Positions 1 to 6,361 of a DNA stretch of 14,574 nt are shown here, one piece after another. Below the pieces are notes generated by a model that saw only the letters and a list, made by a program, of their open reading frames with translations, made no database searches and was not told where the DNA came from. Source of the stretch: an uncultured Bacteroidales bacterium (GTDB lineage Bacteria; Bacteroidota; Bacteroidia; Bacteroidales; Paludibacteraceae); NCBI GenBank assembly GCA_946615455.1, contig CAMOHN010000011.1, positions 1 to 14,574 of the forward strand. The letters are read 5' to 3'. A program made the translations under genes and the position numbers. The stretch's first letter is position 1. Each line of letters starts with the position of its first letter.

Positions 1-1433
1 AGTGTTTCCTTTTCTTTTTCGGGCAAGGTGCCAAGGGTGCGAATAGAGTCGATTATTCGCATCACTACCTCATCGGTATTACTATCTGTGCGGTGAATAA
101 CCGTAACAGGTTGCATGCGGTCGGTCGCAACCGGCTGCATGGATTGCGCCCACACGCCATAACCGGCGAGGTCGGTGGTTACGGTTGGCACACGGAAGGC
201 GACCGACTCCATGGGTGTGTAGCCCCAGGGTTCGTAGTAACTGGGGAAAATGGTCATGTCCATACCCACAAGCAGGTCATAGTAGGTGCTGCCGGCAATA
301 GGTGACAAACCGTTGGGCAGGTTGTTGCCACCCACGGGAAAGTAGTAAGGCAAAAAGACCACGCTGACATTGCCCCGATGCCACGAAGGCTCGTTCAGAT
401 AGGGAATGAGCACAAAAGCAATGACAGGACGCTGCAAGGGCTCACCGGCCAAGCGTTGCATGGCTTGCAAGAAGACGTCGATGCCTTTGTTTTTCCATTC
501 CAACCGACCGGCAATGGCAACCAGTAGAGGATCGCCCGAAAAGTCAGCCATCGGACAGATTGCCCGAGCGGCTTGCAGGAGTTTTTGGCGTGCCTTAGCC
601 CGTGCTGCGGACAGGTCTTTCTCAGCCGGAACAAAATCGAGCTCAAAGCCGTTGGGAGTGACTATGTCGGGTTGTTTGTCCAGCAGTTGCTTGCACTCGC
701 GTGCAGTCAGGTCGCTCACGGTGGTGAAGCAGTGGCAATGGTGAGCCGCCTGTTTCTCGGCAGAGTGCTTACTGACCATGTTGAGTTCGGCAGCCATTTG
801 GTCGCCGTTGTAGCCTGTGAAATAGTCATATAAAGGTTTGCCGTTGCCTGCTATGGAGCGTCCGATGCCGGTGGCATGAGTGGTGAAGAGTGTGCCTATC
901 TTGGGGCAGAAAGCGCGCAGGTAGAACACGGTGAATGCCGTCTGCCACTCGTTGCTGTGAGCCACACAGCGCAAGGGAGTCGGACTCTTGGCTTGCAGGT
1001 GATTATAGAGCGAGTGCATGACCTGTCCGACGGCATAGCCGAAGAGAGAGGAGTCGTCATAGTCACCATAGGCGGCATGGCTCTGCACACCGTAGTGTTG
1101 CCATGCCCAAGCATAGAGTTGGTCTTTCTTCTGCCAAAGGTGCGCATAGTCAAGGAGTATGACGATCGGTTCGCCCGGCACTAACCAGCGCCCTACCCTA
1201 ACACGGGGCATGTCGGGCTGTTGGTTGTACGCTTTGTGCCAAGAAGCAAGCAGACGACGGTCTTCACGAAAGAAAGCATCGGAGTGCGCTTTAAGATCCG
1301 GACCAAAGAAAACGACATGGTCGGGGTGTTCACTTTGCATGGAGGCGGCACGGGTGGACAAGACGGCATAGATGCCCCCCACACGGTTGCAGACCTCCCA
1401 CGAGGTTTCAAAGATATAGTCAGGCTGAATCAT
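1..1433 (-). CDS. Glycogen synthase, GT3 family (partial, 3' end beyond window)
   Basis: Transfers glucose from a nucleotide sugar (UDP- or ADP-glucose) to the non-reducing end of glycogen in the cytoplasm. 477 complete codons are visible and the frame is still open at base 1, so the C-terminus is missing. The N-terminus (residues 9-22, ETSWEVCNRVGGIY) matches the donor-site opening of eukaryotic-type GT3 synthases (yeast Gsy: ETATEVANRVGGIY). A HATGIGRS motif starts at His186, like yeast HATLLGRY. The E-x7-E catalytic motif is Glu401/Glu409 within YYEPWGYTPMES. These features favour GT3 over GlgA/GT5. The ATG at 1433-1431 places the conserved motif a few residues in. It is the last visible gene of the leftward operon, 21 nt after the PKD lipoprotein. 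The fold and reaction are well supported; the donor sugar is not visible from sequence. Confidence 0.93.
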   Translation of the reverse strand, partial: MIQPDYIFETSWEVCNRVGGIYAVLSTRAASMQSEHPDHVVFFGPDLKAHSDAFFREDRRLLASWHKAYNQQPDMPRVRVGRWLVPGEPIVILLDYAHLWQKKDQLYAWAWQHYGVQSHAAYGDYDDSSLFGYAVGQVMHSLYNHLQAKSPTPLRCVAHSNEWQTAFTVFYLRAFCPKIGTLFTTHATGIGRSIAGNGKPLYDYFTGYNGDQMAAELNMVSKHSAEKQAAHHCHCFTTVSDLTARECKQLLDKQPDIVTPNGFELDFVPAEKDLSAARAKARQKLLQAARAICPMADFSGDPLLVAIAGRLEWKNKGIDVFLQAMQRLAGEPLQRPVIAFVLIPYLNEPSWHRGNVSVVFLPYYFPVGGNNLPNGLSPIAGSTYYDLLVGMDMTIFPSYYEPWGYTPMESVAFRVPTVTTDLAGYGVWAQSMQPVATDRMQPVTVIHRTDSNTDEVVMRIIDSIRTLGTLPEKEKET

Positions 1434-1454
1434 AACAGAATGAGTGAAAGCAGA

Positions 1455-2456
1455 TTAGTATTTGTCGTTTGTTACTACCATTTGTGTTACCCCCTGCAAG
1501 GTGTTGATTAGGGTTGCCGTGTCGGTGGTCTGATTGGTGAACGAATGAATGAGCGGCAGCATATAGACCCCATCGGCAGTGGTGAAGAAGAGCCTTTGTT
1601 GTTCCATGGCGGCGATGACCAGTCCGGCCGAGTCTGTGGTCAGTTGCACGCGGTGGGAGAGGTTGGCATTCTCGACAAAGAGTCCTCGGTTGGTTGCATG
1701 GTAGTGCTTATGTTCGACCGAATCGACTGCCTCGCGACCTGTGTTGGCGGCCTCAAGAGCCTCTGTGAGCAGGGTCAAGTCCACAGGGTGCGGGTCTTCA
1801 AACATGGGCAGGTAGAGTCGCTGGTAGAAGTCGCCTTGGTCTGTACGGACAGCCACACACCATGAGGGAGCAGACACGATGACGGGTTGGGCAAGCGCGG
1901 TGGTCGTGATTCCGTCCACGGTCACATCCAACCGGATGCTCGCCTGTGTTTGTGTCTGGCCTGATGGTATGGCATGTGTTAAGCGCACGGTTATTCGCTC
2001 GTCGGTCAAGTCGCCTTTTATCAATTGCGTATGCTCATCCAATTGCCAACGGCAGGTAAAGGGATGGTCATAGGGGTTCCAAATGCAAGCATAAGCCGTC
2101 AGCGTGTCGTAAGCGAGGACGGTATCACGGCACAGCCCGATGCCGGGCAGGCTGTCGGTCACCGTGACAGCATGGGTGGCAGTCTTGCGGGTACGCGACT
2201 CGGTCAGGGTGACCATGTAGGTGCCGGCTTTGTTGTAGGCATGTGCAGTCCCTTTGGTCGAAGCACTGCCGTTGTCACCAAAGTCCCACACATAATCCTC
2301 GCCGTTGAGACTGAGGTTGGTGAAAGTCACGGTCTGTCCGGCTTTGGGATTGGTTGGCGAATAGGAAAAGTCCACCGTCACCTTGCGGCAAGCGGTGCCA
2401 AGGCATAGGCATGTTACAAGAAGACAAAGGGCGGTCGGTTTCAGAGTGTTAGCCAT
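1455..2456 (-). CDS. PKD-domain lipoprotein, function unknown
   Basis: 333 aa, probably exported and lipid-anchored. Residues 1-23 form a short hydrophobic signal ending in LGTAC, with Cys23 as the likely lipidated cysteine, a loose lipobox as is common in Bacteroidota. Residues 26-100 are a PKD (Ig-like) domain, with VWDFGD at 56-61 and an AGTYMVTL strand near 77-84. The remaining 230 residues look beta-rich and I do not recognise them. The open frame continues 100 codons upstream, but that part lies over miaA and reads as a shadow. The ATG at 2456-2454, directly before the signal peptide, is the right start. It overlaps the miaA 3' end by 16 nt, which suggests translational coupling. PKD domains usually mediate protein or glycan contact. 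A link to the neighbouring glycogen synthase is only positional. Confidence 0.85.
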   Translation of the reverse strand: MANTLKPTALCLLVTCLCLGTACRKVTVDFSYSPTNPKAGQTVTFTNLSLNGEDYVWDFGDNGSASTKGTAHAYNKAGTYMVTLTESRTRKTATHAVTVTDSLPGIGLCRDTVLAYDTLTAYACIWNPYDHPFTCRWQLDEHTQLIKGDLTDERITVRLTHAIPSGQTQTQASIRLDVTVDGITTTALAQPVIVSAPSWCVAVRTDQGDFYQRLYLPMFEDPHPVDLTLLTEALEAANTGREAVDSVEHKHYHATNRGLFVENANLSHRVQLTTDSAGLVIAAMEQQRLFFTTADGVYMLPLIHSFTNQTTDTATLINTLQGVTQMVVTNDKY

Positions 2457-3331
2457 GATATATCTGTTTTGGCGCGGAACCATGTCATCTGTCGTTTGGC
2501 ATAGTTGCGCGAGTGTTGTTTGATTTTTTCGACAGCCTCCGGCAGGGTGCATTGTCCCTCCAAGTGTGCTATGAGTTCTTTGTATCCCACGGTCTGCAGG
2601 CTGTTGGGAATGGGTAGCCCCTGCTGTTTGAAGGGCATATAAGCTCGGCGTGCTTCGTCTAAGAGTCCCTGTTCCATCATGCTGTCCACGCGGCGGTTGA
2701 TGCGTTCGTAAAGCAGGTCTCGCGAGCGTGTGAGTCCTATGACACGCGTTCGCCAAGGTCGTTGGGCAGTCGAACGGGTTCGAAGGGCGGAATATGGTCG
2801 TGAGGCAGCCAAGCTAATCTCTATGCAGTGCATGAGGCGTTGGGGGTTGTTCTGATCGACGGTGAGCCAATAGTCAGGGTCAAGGCGTTGAACCTCTTGT
2901 TGAAGCCATGCAAGCCCTTGCTGTTGGTAGTTGTCGCGCACTTGTTGGCGCACCGTTGCTGGCACTGGTGGCAGGTTGTCCAAGCCCTTGAGCACAGCGT
3001 CCATGTAGAGCATACTTCCTCCCGATAGTATGGCAAAGGGGGTATCATCGTTGTGCTGCTGTGCCAGACGGGTGAGCAGTGTCACGGCGTCGTGCTCATA
3101 CATGCCGGCGTTGTAGTCTTCGCTCAGTGAGCGGGTACCAACGAAATAGTGCTGTACCCTCTGTTGCTCCTCCGGTGTAGGAGCCGCCGTGCCGATGGGT
3201 ATCTCGCGGTAGATCTGTCGCGAGTCACAATTGACCACAGGACACTGCCACTGCTCGGCTTGTGCCAGACAGTAGTCTGTTTTGCCCACGCCGGTGGGTC
3301 CCAGTATGACCAGCAAGAGAGGCGATTGCAC
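2441..3331 (-). CDS. miaA: tRNA dimethylallyltransferase MiaA
   Basis: Adds a dimethylallyl group from DMAPP to N6 of A37 in tRNAs that read UNN codons, in the cytoplasm. The P-loop GPTGVGKT is followed by the DSRQIYR motif, which contains the conserved catalytic Asp-Ser. The LSGGSMLY segment, the late GYKEL motif and the C-terminal RNYAKRQMTWFR helix are also typical of MiaA. No ATG is available: the frame is closed by a TGA at 3364-3362, which is also the stop of the upstream gene. Candidate starts are TTG at 3361 (306 aa) and GTG at 3331 (297 aa). I prefer GTG because it puts the P-loop at residue 11, where MiaA proteins usually have it. The end overlaps the PKD lipoprotein start by 16 nt. 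Identity is near certain; the start is not. Confidence 0.95.
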   Translation of the reverse strand: MQSPLLLVILGPTGVGKTDYCLAQAEQWQCPVVNCDSRQIYREIPIGTAAPTPEEQQRVQHYFVGTRSLSEDYNAGMYEHDAVTLLTRLAQQHNDDTPFAILSGGSMLYMDAVLKGLDNLPPVPATVRQQVRDNYQQQGLAWLQQEVQRLDPDYWLTVDQNNPQRLMHCIEISLAASRPYSALRTRSTAQRPWRTRVIGLTRSRDLLYERINRRVDSMMEQGLLDEARRAYMPFKQQGLPIPNSLQTVGYKELIAHLEGQCTLPEAVEKIKQHSRNYAKRQMTWFRAKTDISWLTL

Positions 3332-3361
3332 GCAGTACGCAGAATAAAAAACGGAATACAA

Positions 3362-3913
3362 TCAGAACATTGAGCCGTCTTCAAAGCTCAGATCCTGAAA
3401 GCCTTCCATGTCAATATCCCCTTCGTCGTAGCGGCTGTCGCCATAGAAATCTTCATCCAAGCCGAGGTCAGCCCCCTGCTTGCCGTTGGCGGCTTCAAAA
3501 GCGTCTTCGGTCTGGAGTTGTTTGGGAGCCTTACCCTGTTTTTTGACGGTCTTGACACCGGTCATAGAACCGGCTTTGATGTCGGTGAGACGTCCGAAGA
3601 AACAGCGTTCGAACATCGGGTCGAAGATATAGATAAGGCGTTGCCCTTTCTCTTCTAACAATTCGCTCAAACGGGTGGACTCCATGACCATGTTGTCATA
3701 CTCGAAGTTGCTCCCCATTTCGACCAGTGTCACCTCCTGTTCTTTCTCCCAGCGGTCGTTGCACATGAAGAAAGAGGTCATCTGGTCGTCCGGATAGTTC
3801 ACAGCGGCAAGGATGGCATGGTGTAAGTCCAGAAAAGTGGCATCGCTGTCTGCATCAAAGACCAAGCGGAAATTGTCCGACTCTTCCGAGGAAAAGGTTA
3901 GTGTAAAAATCAT
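3362..3913 (-). CDS. PRiA4_ORF3 / IS1096-passenger-TnpR-like domain protein
   Basis: 183 aa, cytoplasmic, biochemical role unknown. The first 120 or so residues resemble the plasmid pRiA4b ORF-3-like fold (often labelled IS1096 element passenger TnpR family): an N-terminal strand (MIFTLTF), a helix with FLDLHHAIL, the SFFMCNDRWEKEQEVTL segment, and RLIYIFDP near the domain end. The tail from about residue 125 is low-complexity and acidic (LGLDEDFYGD, YDEGDIDMEGF). Despite the family label there is no transposase or inverted repeat nearby, so mobile-element status is not supported. It is the first gene of the leftward operon and has a good Bacteroidota promoter upstream. Its TGA stop is immediately followed, in the same frame, by the miaA coding region. 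The family call is from remembered similarity. Confidence 0.75.
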   Translation of the reverse strand: MIFTLTFSSEESDNFRLVFDADSDATFLDLHHAILAAVNYPDDQMTSFFMCNDRWEKEQEVTLVEMGSNFEYDNMVMESTRLSELLEEKGQRLIYIFDPMFERCFFGRLTDIKAGSMTGVKTVKKQGKAPKQLQTEDAFEAANGKQGADLGLDEDFYGDSRYDEGDIDMEGFQDLSFEDGSMF

Positions 3914-3951
3914 TTTGGTTATGTGTTTGATATATTTTTTCTATTTGACGG

Positions 3952-3983
3952 CAAAAATACGGGCAAGTTTTCATCTACACAAA
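3952..3983 (-). promoter_or_regulatory. Bacteroidota-type promoter for the leftward operon
   Basis: Read on the minus strand, a -33 TTTG (3983-3980) lies 20 nt before a -7 TATTTTTG (3959-3952). This fits the Bacteroidota sigma consensus TTTG-N19-21-TAnnTTTG exactly. Transcription would start near 3945, giving a leader of about 30 nt before the ATG at 3913. It would drive the PRiA4_ORF3-domain gene, miaA, the PKD lipoprotein and glycogen synthase. Seen by motif only. Confidence 0.7.
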
Positions 3984-4001
3984 AAAAATGCACTACTTTT
4001 G
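3968..4001 (+). promoter_or_regulatory. Probable Bacteroidota-type promoter for the rightward operon
   Basis: TACTTTTG at 3994-4001 matches the -7 consensus TAnnTTTG, 24 nt before the nucleosidase ATG at 4026. The -33 region is weaker: TTTTCA at 3968-3973 instead of TTTG at the expected spacing. An A-tract (3981-3988) separates the elements. It overlaps the divergent leftward promoter, so polymerases at the two sites could interfere with each other. Confidence 0.6.
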
Positions 4002-4025
4002 CGGCAAACTTTTAAGAACGGACAT

Positions 4026-4610
4026 ATGGAACATTTGATTGTGATTGCAGACGAGAACGAGCGTCAGTTGCTTGCCAAGTACCTGCCGGACTGCACATGG
4101 CCTGTGCTGGTGACTGGAATAGGCGGTGTGAATGTCATCCGCGCTTTGCGCGACATGCCTCGCGACACTCAAATACTCAATGTGGGCTATGCGGGCAGTG
4201 CCGACTATGCCATAGGCACCTTGGTAGAAGTGAGCCGAGTCAGTCTCAACCACCCTAATTGCGACTACGACGAGCCCGAATGCCCATTGACACCTTTGGA
4301 CGAGAGTGAGCTTCAAACCAGCATGTTTCCGCTTGCCGACCTAAAGTCGGTGTGCTATACGGGCACGGACTTTGTGCTGGCGTCCAACTACCGCGAGTGC
4401 GTGTTTGATATGGAATTGGGTTTTATTGCAGCGTTGGGTTTTGAGCGGGTCAGTGCGCTCAAACTGGTGAGTGACAACCTGTCGCTGCACACCTATCATG
4501 ATACGGTCAGGCAAGATAATAACACAAAAAATGTGGAGCTCTCTTGCAGGGACAATACGAACGACGTACTTTTGCGCCGCGAACAAAATCGAACGAATCA
4601 AAACACATGA
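4026..4610 (+). CDS. MTA/SAH nucleosidase-like protein (PNP_UDP family)
   Basis: 194 aa. Family members cleave the N-glycosidic bond of methylthioadenosine, S-adenosylhomocysteine or related nucleosides. Seen: a VTGIGGVN glycine loop at 29-36, NVGYAGS (phosphate/ribose-site loop) in the middle, FDMELGF with Glu130 in the position of the ribose-binding ME pair, and VSDN with Asp150 in the position of the catalytic Asp. It is shorter than typical MTAN (about 230 aa). I chose the ATG at 4026 because it follows a promoter and gives the compact family N-terminus; the upstream open frame is a shadow of the divergent promoter region. The last 35 or so residues are polar, rich in Asn and Arg, and run through the nusB promoter. 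They may be a non-functional extension or the result of a frameshift. The stop overlaps the nusB ATG by 4 nt. Exact substrate unknown. Confidence 0.82.
   Translation: MEHLIVIADENERQLLAKYLPDCTWPVLVTGIGGVNVIRALRDMPRDTQILNVGYAGSADYAIGTLVEVSRVSLNHPNCDYDEPECPLTPLDESELQTSMFPLADLKSVCYTGTDFVLASNYRECVFDMELGFIAALGFERVSALKLVSDNLSLHTYHDTVRQDNNTKNVELSCRDNTNDVLLRREQNRTNQNT
4543..4574 (+). promoter_or_regulatory. Internal promoter for nusB, inside the nucleosidase 3' end
   Basis: CTTG (4543-4546), 20 nt, then TACTTTTG (4567-4574) fits the Bacteroidota consensus TTTG-N19-21-TAnnTTTG with one mismatch in the -33 box. Transcription would start near 4580, about 27 nt before the nusB ATG at 4607. It would let nusB, yajC and the genes downstream be expressed independently of the first promoter. 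The element lies inside the coding frame for the unusual nucleosidase tail. Confidence 0.6.
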
Positions 4611-5575
4611 TTAACCGAACGATGGTGCGTACACGCGTTGTTCAGACGCTGTTTGCCTATTATCAGGACGAGGATCGCACACCCTCAGCCGCTAACAAAG
4701 CGCTCTTAAAGAGTTTTTCTGACACCTATGCGCTCTATATAGCGCTAATGGATTTTGTCAACGAGGTCAATCTCTATGCCGAGCAGCAGATGGAGCAAGC
4801 CGCGCAGCGTGCCAAGGCCACTCACACGGTCTATACGCCTAATCGCCGCTTTGTCGATAACCGCTTGGCAGCCCAGTTGTACAACAACCGTATGTTGCGG
4901 CGTTTTACGGACGAGTACGGCATCCGTTGGGACAGCGGGCAGGATGCAGTCCAGTCGGTCTATAAGGCCATTGTGGACAGCAACTTGTACAAGACCTACA
5001 TGCGTCAGGACGAGGTCAGTTATGACGATGACCGCCGCCTGTGGCGCAAGATTTTCACGGACATCATACCCGCCAACGAGGACATGCAGTCAGCGTTGGA
5101 GGAAATGGAAGTGGTGCTGGACCACAACCATTGGGCGACCGACTTTGAGGTGGTTGCCAGCTATGTTGTGAAGACCATCAAGCGTTTCCGTGAAGAGCAG
5201 CCTGGCGATACGCCCTATCTGGCCGACCAGCCTCTGTTGCCTATGTTCGACAAGGAGGAAGAATTGCAGTTCGGACAGGAGTTGTTGCAAAAGACCATAG
5301 CCAACCAAAAAGGCTATGAGCAACTCATCAACAGCCACTTACACAATTGGGAAGCCGACCGTGTGGCATACATGGACCGCATTATCATGCTCACAGCACT
5401 GACCGAGGTGCTCAATTTCCCCGAGATAGCGTTAGAGATCTCGCTGAACGAATACCTTGAGATAGCCAAGGAGTATAGCGGCGAGAAGAGCCACATCTTC
5501 ATCAACGGCATATTGGACCAGGTGCTGAAAGAAGAGAAAGACAATAACCTACTTCTAAAACAAATACGACAATGA
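4607..5575 (+). CDS. nusB: Transcription antitermination factor NusB (long Bacteroidota form)
   Basis: 322 aa. NusB binds boxA RNA with NusE (S10) to allow antitermination in rRNA operons. The C-terminal 100 or so residues are the all-helical NusB domain: YMDRIIMLTALTEVL, then EISLNEYLEIAKEYSG and the HIFINGILDQVLKE end helix, all typical NusB segments. The first 210 residues are a helical N-terminal region found in Bacteroidota NusB proteins, which are about 300 aa instead of about 140 as in E. coli; it opens with NRTMVRTRVVQTLFAYYQD. The ATG at 4607 gives this conserved opening. It overlaps the nucleosidase stop (ATGA) and ends 4 nt into yajC, so nusB and yajC are likely coupled. The start in the 5' open extension (TTG 4544) is rejected, as it precedes the promoter start site. 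Confidence 0.95.
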   Translation: MINRTMVRTRVVQTLFAYYQDEDRTPSAANKALLKSFSDTYALYIALMDFVNEVNLYAEQQMEQAAQRAKATHTVYTPNRRFVDNRLAAQLYNNRMLRRFTDEYGIRWDSGQDAVQSVYKAIVDSNLYKTYMRQDEVSYDDDRRLWRKIFTDIIPANEDMQSALEEMEVVLDHNHWATDFEVVASYVVKTIKRFREEQPGDTPYLADQPLLPMFDKEEELQFGQELLQKTIANQKGYEQLINSHLHNWEADRVAYMDRIIMLTALTEVLNFPEIALEISLNEYLEIAKEYSGEKSHIFINGILDQVLKEEKDNNLLLKQIRQ

Positions 5576-5916
5576 TGAACTTTATTCTATTGCATGCCGG
5601 CACCCCTGAGGCTCAGGGAAGTGGCTGGAGTTTCTGGATTATGATGCTCCTTATTTTCGTGGTGTTCTATTTCTTTATGATCCGCCCGCAAAGCAAGAAG
5701 CAGAAAGAGTTGCAGAAGCAGCGTGAGGCTATGAAGAAAGACGACAAGGTGGTCACTGCCGGAGGTATTTACGGTATCATCAAAGAGGTTCAGGACTCGG
5801 CTTTCCTTATTGAGATAGCCAAAGGCGTGGTCATCAAGATTGACAAGAGCATGGTCTATGCTTCGGCAGACGATGCCCAACAGGATGCCGGTCAGAAAGA
5901 GGCGGACAAGAAATAG
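5572..5916 (+). CDS. yajC: Preprotein translocase subunit YajC
   Basis: 114 aa, inner membrane. YajC associates with SecDF and the SecYEG translocon and assists protein export. Seen: one N-terminal membrane helix (about residues 20-37) ending in the signature FFMIRPQSKKQKE, then a cytoplasmic part with KKDDKVVTAGGIYGIIKEV and ending in a charged tail. This is the standard YajC layout and length. It overlaps nusB by 4 nt (ATGA), and the YbbR-like gene begins 2 nt after its TAG. Adjacency of nusB, yajC and a YbbR-like gene is, from memory, common in Bacteroidales. Confidence 0.96.
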   Translation: MMNFILLHAGTPEAQGSGWSFWIMMLLIFVVFYFFMIRPQSKKQKELQKQREAMKKDDKVVTAGGIYGIIKEVQDSAFLIEIAKGVVIKIDKSMVYASADDAQQDAGQKEADKK

Positions 5917-5918
5917 AA

Positions 5919-6335
5919 ATGCGCCGCAGCAAGGAGATATTCACTTTTCTGCTGTTCCTGCTCATTGCGTTTGTTATCTGGTGGGTGAATGCTGCCTATC
6001 AGCTTTCTGACGGAGTGTTGGGCGAACCGTCTGCCGTTGGTGAACAGTCGCAGTCGGAGCCGTTGGTGACCGAGAAACGGTTGTCTCTACCCGTTGAAGC
6101 CGTGGGTGTGCCTGCCGGTCAGACCCTTCATCTTTTCCCGTCCACAGCCGATGTATATGTGCGTGTGCGCGTGGAGGACTATGAGGAACTGACCATGGAG
6201 GACTTCCGTGTGTGGTGCTCCTACCCTATGACGCAGACCGATGTGCTCATACTGCATGTCGATGTGTCCGACAGCAAAGCCATGAGCGTTCGCATTGACC
6301 CCGAAGAAGCAGAGTACCTCATCGAGGAGAATTGA
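5919..6335 (+). CDS. Short YbbR-like (CdaR-like) membrane-anchored protein
   Basis: 138 aa. One N-terminal membrane helix (residues 7-26, FTFLLFLLIAFVIWWVNAAY) is followed by a linker (27-52) and a single beta-rich domain (about 53-138) with LPVEAVGVPAG, LHLFPSTADVYVRV and a closing IDPEEAEYLIEEN. The helix and the last domain both resemble the corresponding ends of the Bacteroides YbbR-like protein found after yajC. That protein is, from memory, about 320 aa with several repeats; here the middle repeats are absent. The role of the YbbR family in Bacteroidota is not established. The gene lies between yajC and a DegT aminotransferase; coaE, which I remember following it in Bacteroides, is not in this window. 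The family call is an inference from position and motif resemblance. Confidence 0.7.
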   Translation: MRRSKEIFTFLLFLLIAFVIWWVNAAYQLSDGVLGEPSAVGEQSQSEPLVTEKRLSLPVEAVGVPAGQTLHLFPSTADVYVRVRVEDYEELTMEDFRVWCSYPMTQTDVLILHVDVSDSKAMSVRIDPEEAEYLIEEN

Positions 6336-6361
6336 TCCCCAACCTTTTATTCTACAAGGAC

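Noticed and set aside
93..833. Several short plus-strand frames over the left end
   Set aside because: They are shadows of the minus-strand glycogen synthase, which is open from 1433 to the window edge and carries GT3 motifs.
2457..2756. 100-codon N-terminal extension of the PKD lipoprotein frame
   Set aside because: It lies over the conserved 3' part of miaA in another frame, has no signal or domain, and would bury the clear signal peptide that begins at 2456.
3813..4025. 71-codon upstream extension of the nucleosidase frame
   Set aside because: It runs over the divergent gene start and both promoters, and has no ATG-linked family similarity; the ATG at 4026 lies right after a -7 box.
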